64,000 nucleotides of DNA from Mesorhizobium sp. Root157. Its GTDB lineage: Bacteria > Pseudomonadota > Alphaproteobacteria > Rhizobiales > Rhizobiaceae. Location of the stretch: the NCBI RefSeq assembly GCF_001427385.1, contig NZ_LMGJ01000004.1, forward strand, positions 8,700 through 72,699, in the 5' to 3' direction. The position numbers were made by a program, and so were the translations under genes. Positions 5,778 to 15,499 of the stretch are shown here, one piece after another (the stretch's first letter is position 1; each line of letters opens with the position of its first letter). The notes below the pieces were generated by a model, which was not told the DNA's origin, did no database searches, and saw only the letters and a list, made by a program, of their open reading frames with translations.

Positions 5778-7187
5778 TCAGACCGAATAATACATGTCGT
5801 ATTCGACCGGATGAGGGGTCATTTCGTAGCGCATCACTTCGGCCATCTTCAGCTCGATATAGCTATCGATCTGGTCGTCGTCGAACACGCCGCCGGCCTT
5901 GAGGAAGGCGCGGTCCTTGTCGAGGTTCTGCAGCGCCTCGCGCAGCGAACTCGATACGGTCGGGATTTTCTTCAGCTCCTTCGGCGGCAGGTCGTAGAGA
6001 TCCTTGTCCATCGGCTGGCCGGGATGAATCTTGTTCTTGATGCCATCCAGGCCGGCCATCAAAAGCGCGGCGAAGGCGAGGTAGGGATTGGCGCCCGGAT
6101 CCGGGAAGCGGACCTCGAGACGCTTCGACTTCGGCGAGGAGCCGAACGGGATGCGGCAGGAAGCCGAGCGGTTGCGCGCGGAATACGCCAGAAGCACCGG
6201 CGCCTCATAGCCGGGCACCAGCCGCTTGTAGGAGTTGGTGAGCGGATTGGTGAAGGCGTTGATGGCCCTGGCGTGCTTGATGATGCCGCCGATGAAATAC
6301 AGGCAGCTTTCCGACAGGCCGGCATATTCGTTGCCGGCAAATGTCGGCTTGCCGCCCTTCCAGATCGACATATGCACATGCATGCCCGAACCATTGTCGC
6401 CGAAGATCGGCTTGGGCATGAAGGTTGCGGTCTTGCCGTAGGCGTTGGCGACCTGGTGCACGACATACTTGTAGAGCAGCATCTTGTCGGCGTTGCGCAC
6501 CAGCGCATCGAACTTGATGCCCAGTTCGTGCTGGGCCGCGGCCACTTCGTGGTGGTGCTTTTCCACGCGCACGCCCATTTCGGTGAGCACGGTCAGCATT
6601 TCGGAGCGCATGTCCTGGCACGAATCGATCGGTGGAACCGGGAAATAACCGCCCTTGACGCGGGGCCGGTGGCCAAGGTTTCCGGTTTCGTAGTCGGTGT
6701 CGTCGTTGGACGGCAGTTCGGTCGAATCGAGCTTGAAACCGGTATTGTAGGGGTCGGCCTTGTACTTGACGTCGTCGAACACGAAGAACTCGGCTTCCGG
6801 GCCGACATAGATGGTGTCGCCGATGCCTTCGGCCTTCATATAGGCTTCCGCCTTCTTGGCGATGCCGCGTGGGTCGCGGTTGTAGGCCTCGCCCGAAACC
6901 GGATCGAGGATGTCGCACAGGATGACCATGGTGGACTGGGCGAAGAACGGGTCCATGTGAACCGTCTCCGGATCGGGCATCAGCACCATGTCGGACTCGT
7001 TGATGGCCTTCCAGCCGGCGATCGACGAGCCATCGAACATGACACCGTCGGCGAACATGTCTTCCTCGACTTCCGCCACGTCCATCGTCACGTGCTGTAG
7101 CTTGCCCTTGGGGTCGGTAAAGCGCAGGTCGACGAACTTCACGTCGTTGTCCTGGATCTGCTTCAAGATATCGGCGGCTGTCGTCAT
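5778..7187 (-). CDS. glnA: Glutamine synthetase type I (GlnA)
   Basis: 469 residues. Ligates ammonium to glutamate with ATP, the main entry of nitrogen into metabolism, as a cytoplasmic dodecamer. The start ATG at 7187 is preceded by AGGAA; longer frames run into glnB. The beta-grasp N domain is followed by the catalytic domain, with visible motifs [11 protein letters not shown], the [13 protein letters not shown] loop, and [12 protein letters not shown]. Tyr398 in KDLYDLP is the adenylylation target, so activity is expected to be controlled by GlnE. It is 49 bp downstream of glnB, so the two are probably co-transcribed from the sigma-54 promoter at 7634-7648. Confidence 0.98.
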   Translation of the reverse strand: MTTAADILKQIQDNDVKFVDLRFTDPKGKLQHVTMDVAEVEEDMFADGVMFDGSSIAGWKAINESDMVLMPDPETVHMDPFFAQSTMVILCDILDPVSGEAYNRDPRGIAKKAEAYMKAEGIGDTIYVGPEAEFFVFDDVKYKADPYNTGFKLDSTELPSNDDTDYETGNLGHRPRVKGGYFPVPPIDSCQDMRSEMLTVLTEMGVRVEKHHHEVAAAQHELGIKFDALVRNADKMLLYKYVVHQVANAYGKTATFMPKPIFGDNGSGMHVHMSIWKGGKPTFAGNEYAGLSESCLYFIGGIIKHARAINAFTNPLTNSYKRLVPGYEAPVLLAYSARNRSASCRIPFGSSPKSKRLEVRFPDPGANPYLAFAALLMAGLDGIKNKIHPGQPMDKDLYDLPPKELKKIPTVSSSLREALQNLDKDRAFLKAGGVFDDDQIDSYIELKMAEVMRYEMTPHPVEYDMYYSV

Positions 7188-7236
7188 GTCATGTTTCCTG
7201 TGTGGTGACGTTGGTGCTGTCTTGGGAGTTGCGAAA

Positions 7237-7608
<372 letters not shown>

Positions 7609-7633
7609 TTATGATCCGCTCGCGCCACCTCAA

Positions 7634-7648
7634 GCATGATCCGTGCCA
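7634..7648 (-). promoter_or_regulatory. Sigma-54 (RpoN) promoter of glnBA
   Basis: Minus strand TGGCACGGATCATGC, with GG and GC exactly 10 bp apart as in the consensus TGGCAC-N5-TTGC. It is 59 bp upstream of the glnB start. Sigma-54 and NtrC control of glnBA is established in rhizobia. I did not find a clear NtrC site upstream. Confidence 0.8.
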
Positions 7649-7944
7649 GTTGGAGTGGACGTTGCGCAGCTGCCGAATTTCGTCGTTGTAAGACGCAAAA
7701 CGGCCGATTCGGCCGGCTTTGCGCGCCCGCTGCGGCAGCCTGCAGGAAAGCTTAGCTGGCCTTGGCGAAATGGTCTGCACATAAATTAGGCAAGCGCGCC
7801 ATTTCGTGGGCAGCGCTCTAACCTGCGGCCCCATCGTCCCGAACGATGTGCGCTTCCAGGCTTGCTGCATCGGCATTTGCGCTGGAACGAAAACTGGCCA
7901 ATTGTCGGCTGCAGGGCAGGCCGGCACAGCGGAACGACGAACTG

Positions 7945-9465
7945 ATGGGCAACGAACTTCTTTCTCCTTCCGAGATGGCCGAAGCTGACAGGGCAGCGAT
8001 CGCCGGCGGCCCGTTCGACGGTATCGGCTTGATGCGCAATGCCGGCGCCGCTGTCGCGGCCATCGTGCTGGAGTGCTATCCCTATGCCGCCAGGGTTCAT
8101 GTGCTGGCAGGGCCGGGCAACAATGGCGGCGACGGCTATGTCGCGGCGCGCTTGCTGGGCGAAAGCGGCGTTGCCGTCTCGCTATGGGCGTCGGGCACGC
8201 CGCGGGGCGGCAGCGATGCGGCCATGGCTGCCGCGGATTGTCCGCTTGCCGCCTTGCCGTTAGCCGATTTCGCGCCGGGGCTGGGTTCTATCGTGGTCGA
8301 CGCGCTCTATGGGGCCGGTTTGTCGAAGCCAATCGAAGGTGATGCCGAACGCGCCATAGGCAAAGTGACCCGCCTCAATCTTCCGGTTATTGCAGTCGAC
8401 CTGCCTTCCGGTGTGTCGGGGGAAAGCGGGCGGATGATGGGCAGCGCCTTCCGGGCCGAGGTGACGGTCACCTTCGCACGCAGGAAGCCGGGGCATCTCC
8501 TGCTGCCGGGACGGCAATTGTGCGGCGAGGTCATTGTCGCCGATATCGGTATCAATGATGCGGTCGTTGACGCGGTGCGAGCCAACACCTTCGAGAATAC
8601 GCCGGCGCTTTGGCGCGGTATGCTGCCGTCGCCTGCCGTCGATGCCCACAAGTATGAGCGCGGCCATGTCGGCGTCTTTTCCGGCGGCCCGACCTCGACC
8701 GGTGCGGCGCGCCTGTCGGCACTTGCTGCGGCCCGCAGCGGGGCAGGGGCGGTCACGGTACTGTCGCCGGCCAACGCGCTGATGGTCAACGCTGCCCATC
8801 TCACCTCCATCATGCTGCGCAAGCTGGACGATGCTGAAGGATTGCAGGCCTTCATCGAGGAGAGGCGTCCAGCCGCTTTCGTCCTTGGCCCAGGCTTTGG
8901 CATCGGAGAAAAAACCCGTGAGCTTGCGTTGGCGATTCTGGGGGACGGCAAGGGCCGCGCCGAAGGTGTCGAAGCGCTGGTGCTGGACGCCGACGGCATC
9001 ACCTCGTTTCGCGATGCGCCAGCCTCCCTGTTCATCGCCGCTGGAGCCCGCGATGCCGCGGCACTTGTGCTGACCCCGCATGAAGGCGAATTCGCCCGGC
9101 TGTTTTCCGGACTTGCGGCGGATCAATCGCTGTCGAAGCTCGACAAGGCCCGCAACGCGGCGGCGCGCTCGCATGGCGTCGTCGTCTACAAGGGCGCCGA
9201 TACGGTCATTGCGGCGCCCGATGGCCGCGCGGCGATCAACGCCAATGGCACACCGTGGTTGGCGACCGCAGGCTCCGGCGATGTGCTTGCGGGTCTCATC
9301 GCCGGCCTGATCGCTCAAGGCGTGCCGGCCTTCGAGGCGTCCTGCGCGGCGGTCTGGATGCATGCCGAGGCCGGCAGTCGCTTTGGACCGGGCCTGATCG
9401 CGGAAGACCTGCCGCAAGCGCTCGTCCCGCTGTTGCAGGAACTCGTGACCGCGGGTCGCGGTTGA
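7945..9465 (+). CDS. nnr: Bifunctional NAD(P)H-hydrate epimerase / ADP-dependent dehydratase (Nnr)
   Basis: About 506 residues. Repairs hydrated NADH and NADPH: the N-terminal YjeF_N domain (AGPGNNGGDGYVAARLL) epimerises R and S hydrates and the C-terminal carbohydrate-kinase-like domain (LTPHEGEFARLF, GSGDVLAGLIAG) dehydrates the S form with ADP. Both domains are full length, as in the E. coli fusion. The start at 7945 (MGNELLSPSEMAEAD) matches the family N terminus; the frame is open 33 codons further up, and the ribosome binding site is weak. Divergent from glnBA, an arrangement often seen in rhizobia. Confidence 0.94.
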   Translation: MGNELLSPSEMAEADRAAIAGGPFDGIGLMRNAGAAVAAIVLECYPYAARVHVLAGPGNNGGDGYVAARLLGESGVAVSLWASGTPRGGSDAAMAAADCPLAALPLADFAPGLGSIVVDALYGAGLSKPIEGDAERAIGKVTRLNLPVIAVDLPSGVSGESGRMMGSAFRAEVTVTFARRKPGHLLLPGRQLCGEVIVADIGINDAVVDAVRANTFENTPALWRGMLPSPAVDAHKYERGHVGVFSGGPTSTGAARLSALAAARSGAGAVTVLSPANALMVNAAHLTSIMLRKLDDAEGLQAFIEERRPAAFVLGPGFGIGEKTRELALAILGDGKGRAEGVEALVLDADGITSFRDAPASLFIAAGARDAAALVLTPHEGEFARLFSGLAADQSLSKLDKARNAAARSHGVVVYKGADTVIAAPDGRAAINANGTPWLATAGSGDVLAGLIAGLIAQGVPAFEASCAAVWMHAEAGSRFGPGLIAEDLPQALVPLLQELVTAGRG

Positions 9466-9528
9466 CTCGCGAACCCCCTTCCGATTTACCGTGACCGCAA
9501 AATCCCGACAGCGCGGACACCCCTTCCT

Positions 9529-12435
9529 ATGCTTGAAAAAACCTACGACGCCAAAGCCGTCGAGCCGAAAATCGCCAAAATCTGGGAAGAGGCGGATGCC
9601 TTCCGTGCCGGTGCGGGCGCCGAGGAAGGTGCGGAAGCCTTTACCATCGTCATCCCGCCGCCGAACGTCACCGGCTCCCTGCATATGGGCCACGCGCTCA
9701 ACAACACGCTTCAGGACATTCTGGTGCGCTTTGAGCGCATGCGCGGCAAGAACGTCTTGTGGCAGCCGGGCATGGATCATGCCGGCATCGCCACGCAAAT
9801 GGTGGTCGAGCGCAAGCTGGCGGAAAAGAACATTCGCCGTCACGGCATTGGCCGTGAAGCCTTCATCGAGAAGGTGTGGGAGTGGAAGGCCGAATCCGGC
9901 GGCGCCATCTTCAACCAGTTGAAGCGGCTCGGCGCCTCCTGCGATTGGTCGCGCGAGCGCTTCACTATGGACGAGGGCCTGTCCAGAGCCGTTCTCGAGG
10001 TCTTCGTCACACTCTACAAGCAAGGCCTGATCTATCGCGGCAAGCGGCTGGTCAACTGGGACCCGAAGTTCGAGACGGCCATTTCCGATCTCGAGGTGGA
10101 GAGCCGCGAGGTTGAAGGCCATATGTGGCACTTCAAGTATCCCTTGGCCGACGGCGAAACCTATACCTACGTGGAAAAGGATGAGGACGGCAAAGTCACT
10201 TTCCAGGAGGAGAGAAACTACATCTCCATAGCCACCACCCGTCCCGAAACCATGCTTGGCGACGGCGCGGTCGCGGTTCATCCCTCCGACGAGCGCTACG
10301 CGCCGATCGTCGGCAAGCTGTGCGAGATTCCCGTTGGGCCAAAGGAGCATCGGCGGCTGATTCCGATCATCACGGACGAGTACCCCGATGCGGCCTTCGG
10401 GTCGGGCGCCGTCAAGATAACCGGCGCGCATGATTTCAACGACTATCAGGTTGCTCGCCGCAACGGCATTCCGCTCTATCGTCTTATGGATGGTACGGCG
10501 ACGATGCGCACCGACGGCGAACCTTACGCCGTTTGCGCCGCGCGGGCCGTGGGAATCGCCCGTACAGGCGAGTTGCCGAGCGAGGCGGACGTGGACGAGA
10601 TCAATCTCGTCCCGGAAGAATATCGCGGGCTCGACCGCTATGAAGCCCGCAAGCTTATCGTGGCGTCCATCAGCGCCGAAGGGCTGGCTGTCACGGTCAA
10701 GGATGCCGAAGGTAACGATGTGGCCCTCGTCGAGAACAAGAAGATCATGCAGCCTTTCGGCGATCGTTCCGGCGTCGTGATCGAGCCGATGCTGACCGAC
10801 CAATGGTTCGCTGACGCGGCAACGCTTGCCCAGCCGGCCATCGCCTCAGTACGCGAAGGCCGTACCAACTTCGTGCCGAAGAATTGGGAAAAGACCTATT
10901 TCGAGTGGATGGAGAACATCCAGCCTTGGACGATCTCCCGCCAGCTCTGGTGGGGTCACCAGATTCCGGCCTGGTATGGTCCGGATGGGCATATTTTTGT
11001 TGAAAAGTCCGAGGAGGCGGCACTTGAAGCCGCCGTCCAGCATTACCTGGCCCATGAAGGGCCATGGAAGGCCTGGGTCGAGGAAAAGCTGGAGAACTTC
11101 AAGCCGGGCGAAATCCTCACTCGTGACGAGGACGTTCTCGACACCTGGTTTTCGTCGGCGCTGTGGCCGTTTTCGACACTCGGCTGGCCGGACAAGACGC
11201 CGGAACTGAAAACCTATTACCAGACAGATGTGCTGGTGACCGGCTTCGACATCATCTTCTTCTGGGTCGCCCGCATGATGATGATGGGTCTGCACTTCAT
11301 GGACGAGGAGCCGTTCCACACCGTCTATGTGCATGCGCTGGTGCGCGACAAGAACGGACAGAAGATGTCGAAGTCGAAGGGCAACGTCATCGACCCGCTC
11401 GAACTGATCGACGAGTACGGTGCCGACGCTCTGCGCTTCACCCTCTCGGTGATGGCTGCGCAGGGCCGCGACGTAAAGCTCGATCCGGCCCGCATCGCCG
11501 GTTATCGCAATTTCGGCACCAAGCTTTGGAACGCCACCCGCTTTGCCGAGATGAACGGTGTGGCGCGCAATGACGAGTTCTGGCTGGGCGACGCCAAGCT
11601 TGCCGTCAACCGCTGGGTTTTGACCGAACTGACCCGTGCGGCCCGCGAGATCACCAACGGCATCACGTCCTATCGCTTCAACGATGCGGCAAGCACTGCC
11701 TACCGCTTTGTCTGGAACCTCGTTTGCGACTGGTATGTCGAACTTCTGAAGCCTGTCTTCATGGGCGATGACGAAGCCGCCAAGGCCGAAAGCCGCGCCT
11801 GCTTCGCCTTCGTGCTGGACGAGATCTACAAGCTGCTTCACCCGATGATGCCGTTCATGACCGAGGAACTGTGGGCCGAGACGGCAGGCGAGGGGCAGGA
11901 GCGCCCGTCGCTTCTGTGCCACGCTGCATGGCCGTCGCCGGATTTCGAGGACGCCGAAGCCGCCGCCGACATCAACTGGCTGGTCGATCTCGTTTCGGGC
12001 ATCCGTTCGGTGCGGTCGGAAATGAACGTGCCGCCGGCGGCGATCGCGCCTCTCGTCGTGGTCGGCGCCAACGCCGGCACCCGCGAGCGGCTTGAGCGCC
12101 ACGACACGGCCATCAAGCGGTTGGCGCGCATCGGCGAGGTTTCGGTCGAGGGCGCCGCTCCGAAGGGTGCGGCGCAGATCGTGCTCAACGAAGCCACCGT
12201 CTGCCTACCGCTGGGCAGCCTCATCGACCTCAAGGCGGAGGCGGCGCGCCTGCAGAAGGAATTGGCCAAGGTCACGGAAGAGATCGCCCGTCTCGCCAAG
12301 AAGCTGTCGAACGAAAAGTTCGTCGCCAATGCGCCGGATGACGTGGTCGCGGCCGAGCGCGAAAAACTTTCGGACTATAAGGAAACGCAGCAGCGTTTGT
12401 CGGTGGCTTTGGAGCGGGTTCGCGATGCAGGCTGA
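9529..12435 (+). CDS. valS: Valyl-tRNA synthetase
   Basis: 968 residues, the usual length. Charges tRNA-Val. The class I signature HIGH appears as GSLHMGHALNN near residue 50, the KMSKS loop as GQKMSKSKGN near residue 612, and the editing domain lies between them (TTRPETMLGDGAVAVHP). The C terminus has the anticodon-binding domain and the terminal coiled coil (LQKELAKVTEEIARLAKKLS). It starts 63 bp after nnr, so co-transcription is possible. A tRNA-Val(CAC) gene is in the same window at 54361. Confidence 0.98.
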   Translation: MLEKTYDAKAVEPKIAKIWEEADAFRAGAGAEEGAEAFTIVIPPPNVTGSLHMGHALNNTLQDILVRFERMRGKNVLWQPGMDHAGIATQMVVERKLAEKNIRRHGIGREAFIEKVWEWKAESGGAIFNQLKRLGASCDWSRERFTMDEGLSRAVLEVFVTLYKQGLIYRGKRLVNWDPKFETAISDLEVESREVEGHMWHFKYPLADGETYTYVEKDEDGKVTFQEERNYISIATTRPETMLGDGAVAVHPSDERYAPIVGKLCEIPVGPKEHRRLIPIITDEYPDAAFGSGAVKITGAHDFNDYQVARRNGIPLYRLMDGTATMRTDGEPYAVCAARAVGIARTGELPSEADVDEINLVPEEYRGLDRYEARKLIVASISAEGLAVTVKDAEGNDVALVENKKIMQPFGDRSGVVIEPMLTDQWFADAATLAQPAIASVREGRTNFVPKNWEKTYFEWMENIQPWTISRQLWWGHQIPAWYGPDGHIFVEKSEEAALEAAVQHYLAHEGPWKAWVEEKLENFKPGEILTRDEDVLDTWFSSALWPFSTLGWPDKTPELKTYYQTDVLVTGFDIIFFWVARMMMMGLHFMDEEPFHTVYVHALVRDKNGQKMSKSKGNVIDPLELIDEYGADALRFTLSVMAAQGRDVKLDPARIAGYRNFGTKLWNATRFAEMNGVARNDEFWLGDAKLAVNRWVLTELTRAAREITNGITSYRFNDAASTAYRFVWNLVCDWYVELLKPVFMGDDEAAKAESRACFAFVLDEIYKLLHPMMPFMTEELWAETAGEGQERPSLLCHAAWPSPDFEDAEAAADINWLVDLVSGIRSVRSEMNVPPAAIAPLVVVGANAGTRERLERHDTAIKRLARIGEVSVEGAAPKGAAQIVLNEATVCLPLGSLIDLKAEAARLQKELAKVTEEIARLAKKLSNEKFVANAPDDVVAAEREKLSDYKETQQRLSVALERVRDAG

Positions 12436-12793
12436 CGGGACGGGATTCGCTCCGACTTCACTGTATTTCCGACGCTGGTGCCGCTTTCCCCAAAGGCATG
12501 CCGCAACGTCAAATTGACGTAAACGGAAGTTTTGGCCTCATTGTTGCCTTAATGTGACAATGACGGCCAAAACGGCCCGAATTTCGAGTTTTCTCGCTTG
12601 CTGAGGCAGTTTTGCTCGGAATTTCGCTGCCTCAGCGGCGAGATCAGCCGTTTTTTCGACGCACTATGTGAGCGACGGCACACTGTAGGTTGCGGTCGCC
12701 GAAACCGTACTTGTACGCCCCAAAGATCGTTATTGCACCGTTAACTTGAATTGGTTCTAGCTAATACTCGAGTGATTTCGGGGAGACAGAATC
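12436..12793. other. Intergenic region valS-fadL with a long hairpin
   Basis: 358 bp, no gene seen. A 16-bp imperfect inverted repeat (12593-12609 with 12627-12642, core TGAGGCAG/CTGCCTCA) is followed 8 bases later by six T, so it may serve as a terminator for valS. The rest, richer in A and T near 12720-12770, should contain the porin promoter, but I cannot fix the boxes with confidence. Confidence 0.45.
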
Positions 12794-14035
12794 ATGAACA
12801 AGATGCGCGCCAAAACGCTTCTGGGAGCAACCGCACTTTCGCTTGCAACGGTCAGCATGGTGCATGCCGGCGGCTTGGAGCGCGGGGGTTACAACATCGA
12901 TCTGCTGTTTGACCCCGCGCAGGTGACTGGCGATGTCTCCGCCACCTATGTCATGCCGCAGCGAAAACTAAAGAACGTCAACGATACCAATGCGGTCGAT
13001 GGAAACCTCGGCGCCGCGCCGTTCAACCTGCCTTCCAACGATGTCAGCGATACCACGAGCTATATCGTACCTCGCGTCGGCTTCAAGGCCTCTGTCGGTC
13101 AGAGTGTCGACTGCATGGCAGATTATTCGCAGCCATGGGGCGCGCACTCCAACCCAGGCCTTTGGGCCGGTGCAAACAACAACATCGAGACCAAAATTAC
13201 TAGCAACAACTATGCCGGCACCTGCTCCTACAAGATGGACATGGGCAAGGGGCAGATGCGTTTCATCGGCGGCGTATTCTATCAGGAGCTTTCCGGTTTC
13301 AAGGAGCGCTTGGTTTCGCCACTGGTGCCTGCCTTTGGTGGCACCGGCCGTGTCGATCTGGAAGGCAGCGGCTGGGGTTGGCGCGCCGGCGTTGCCTATG
13401 AAATCCCGGACATCGCGCTGCGCGCGAGTCTAGTCTACAACTCGCAGGTTAAGCTCGACAACATTTCCGGAGCGCTCGACCTGACTAATGTCGGTTCTGG
13501 CGTCATTCCGATCTATGGTGCCGAAGCAGCGATGCCGGATTCGGTTGAACTGAAGCTCCAGTCCGGCATTGCGCCCGGCTGGCTGGCTTTCGGTTCGATC
13601 AAGTGGGTGGATTGGAGCCAACTGCAGAGCATCGCTATCTGCCCCGTCGGTACACCAAGTGCGCTCTGCACGCCGACCGGCCTAGGTCGAATCACATCGC
13701 TTGACCTGATGTACCGGGACGGCTGGACGATCACCGCTGGCGTAGGCCACAAGTTCAACGACCAATGGAGTGGTGCAGCCCAGATATCCTGGGATCGCGG
13801 CACCTCGCAGGGCTTCGGCACCCAGACCGATACTTGGGCCTTTGGCGGCGGCCTTTCCTATACTCCGACCGAGAACATCGAGTGGCGGGTGGGCGGCGCG
13901 ATCGGCGTGCTGACGAGTGGCCATTCCGGCGTGGTTGTCGGAAAGGACGGTTACGTGGCTGGTAGCGATGTCAGCTACGACTTCGACAACGACCTTGTCA
14001 CGGCACTTTCGACGTCTTTAAAGGTCAAGTTCTAA
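12794..14035 (+). CDS. OmpP1/FadL/TodX-family outer membrane protein
   Basis: 413 residues. The signal peptide is clear (cleavage after SMVHA), the mature protein is rich in alternating beta strands, and it ends in phenylalanine (SLKVKF), the typical C-terminal signature for outer-membrane barrel insertion. The N-terminal GGLERGGYNIDLLFD and the overall pattern match FadL-type channels, which pass hydrophobic compounds such as long-chain fatty acids. Two cysteine pairs (VDCMAD/GTCSYK and AICP/ALCTP) could form loop disulfides. It has its own strong terminator at 14052, so it is monocistronic. Substrate unknown. Confidence 0.88.
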   Translation: MNKMRAKTLLGATALSLATVSMVHAGGLERGGYNIDLLFDPAQVTGDVSATYVMPQRKLKNVNDTNAVDGNLGAAPFNLPSNDVSDTTSYIVPRVGFKASVGQSVDCMADYSQPWGAHSNPGLWAGANNNIETKITSNNYAGTCSYKMDMGKGQMRFIGGVFYQELSGFKERLVSPLVPAFGGTGRVDLEGSGWGWRAGVAYEIPDIALRASLVYNSQVKLDNISGALDLTNVGSGVIPIYGAEAAMPDSVELKLQSGIAPGWLAFGSIKWVDWSQLQSIAICPVGTPSALCTPTGLGRITSLDLMYRDGWTITAGVGHKFNDQWSGAAQISWDRGTSQGFGTQTDTWAFGGGLSYTPTENIEWRVGGAIGVLTSGHSGVVVGKDGYVAGSDVSYDFDNDLVTALSTSLKVKF

Positions 14036-14051
14036 ACTGTTGAACTTGAAT

Positions 14052-14081
14052 AAAAAAGGCCGGGTACTGCCCGGCTTTTTT
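14052..14081. terminator. Bidirectional terminator after the FadL-type gene
   Basis: A-rich flank, stem GCCGGG/CCCGGC with 5-base loop, then TTTTTT. It can work in both directions. Confidence 0.9.
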
Positions 14082-14323
14082 GGTCTGGAAGAGATGCCTG
14101 CAAGCCAGTTTTGCCAATGACGAGTGCCGTAGCAGCCAGAACGGCGTCCGCCCCGTCACAAATGTGACGTTTCTGCAACAGGCGTCTTTGATCCCATGCG
14201 GCTGACCCGTGGCCCATGGCAATCGCCCACTTCCCGCCATAAACCCGGAGCACTTCGATAGGGCTGGCAATTTTAGGCTGGCTAGAGGCGAAGGCAGGCC
14301 GCGATCGTGCGGCAAGGAAGAGT

Positions 14324-15250
14324 ATGGAAGTCACGGTGGGTTCTCGCGCAGATCTGGCGATCCTTCGGGCAAACGAAGGCCCGGTCGTCGTGCGCCGTCT
14401 GCCGCGCCGGGCACTCTCTCGGGCTTTTTCGCGCCTGCCCGGCCTTGTCCGCTCCTGCATGTTGTCGGCATTCGTGGCTTGCACGAGCTTTGCCGCAGTC
14501 GAGCAGGCGCTGGCCTTCGATGAAAAGGTGTTCGACGACAAGACCGGCGTAAGGCCGCAGTCGAGCCCGTGGGCGGTTTTCCAGTTCGGTTTTTCTGCCT
14601 ACAAGAGCGGCCACAAGGAGCAGGCTGTCGAGGCCTATAAATACGCCGCCGAAAAGGGCCAGATCGGCGCCACCTGGAAGCTTGCGCGCATGTATGCCGA
14701 AGGCGATGGTGTCGCCCGCAACGACTATGAGGCCTACAAGTTCTTCAGCGAGATCGCGAACCAGGATGTGGAACTCGGCTCGCCCGAGGAAAGCTATGTC
14801 TCCGATGCTCTGGTTGCGCTGGGCGACTATCTGAAAAGCGGTATTCCCGGCAGTCCCGTGGGTGCCGATCCGGTTGCGGCGCAGGAATATTTCATGCGTG
14901 CCGCCGCGACCTACCGCAATCCGAACGCCCAGTACGAAATGGGCAAGATGTTTCTTAACGGCGAGGGCGGAGTAAAGGCCAGCGCCAAGCAGGCCGGACG
15001 CTGGTTGCAGCTTGCCGCTGAAAAGGGCCATGCCGGCGCCCAGGCAACACTCGGCAACCTTCTTTTCCACAGCGGCCGGGTCGTGCGTGGCCTGGCCATG
15101 ATGACCGCGGCGCTGGAACGGGCGGCACCCGTCGATCAGCCCTGGATTCGCGGCATGCAGGAAGAAGCCTTTGCGCTGGCTCCCGAAGCCGACCGCCGCA
15201 CGGCCATTGCCCTTGCCGACGACATGCTGACCAAGGGCATAGCCCAGTAG
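14324..15250 (+). CDS. exoR: ExoR-type periplasmic regulator with Sel1 repeats
   Basis: Up to 308 residues. In Sinorhizobium, ExoR is a periplasmic protein that holds the ExoS sensor of the ExoS-ChvI system inactive and is degraded in acid or stress, controlling exopolysaccharide, motility and symbiosis. Family signatures seen: FGFSAYKSGHKEQAVEAYKY, MYAEGDGVARNDYEAYK and RGLAMMTAALERAAP, together with at least three Sel1 repeats. The hydrophobic segment around residues 40-63 ending in EQALA is the export signal. The start is uncertain: 14324 includes the positively charged n-region, whereas the ATG at 14459 would leave a signal without basic residues. Confidence 0.85.
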   Translation: MEVTVGSRADLAILRANEGPVVVRRLPRRALSRAFSRLPGLVRSCMLSAFVACTSFAAVEQALAFDEKVFDDKTGVRPQSSPWAVFQFGFSAYKSGHKEQAVEAYKYAAEKGQIGATWKLARMYAEGDGVARNDYEAYKFFSEIANQDVELGSPEESYVSDALVALGDYLKSGIPGSPVGADPVAAQEYFMRAAATYRNPNAQYEMGKMFLNGEGGVKASAKQAGRWLQLAAEKGHAGAQATLGNLLFHSGRVVRGLAMMTAALERAAPVDQPWIRGMQEEAFALAPEADRRTAIALADDMLTKGIAQ

Positions 15251-15499
15251 CCATTCCGGTTGCCTAAGGGCGCTGATCGCGCCCTCTGCCAGGCTCTTGG
15301 GGTTTGGCGGCGATGATTTCATCATTTTCAGTTGGTTTGCGCCACAACAACGTTGGCTCCGGCATGCTCGGCTAAAGAAAAAGCCGCAAGTAAACGTCTG
15401 TGCGGTCTCGCAGGTTATTTTCGCGGGGCCGTTGAACCGAAGCTGACCGCGCCCGGTCAAGCCGCGTCGGTGCACGTCCAACGAATGAGGGATTCACTT

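Noticed and set aside
5637..7100. 487-residue plus-strand frame opposite glnA
   Set aside because: An antisense shadow of glnA in GC-rich DNA; His/Val/Gly-rich with no known motif, and the glnA frame has full family motifs.
8260..10803. 847-residue minus-strand frame opposite nnr and valS
   Set aside because: A shadow of two well-supported genes, crossing their junction; no ribosome binding site and no recognisable domain.
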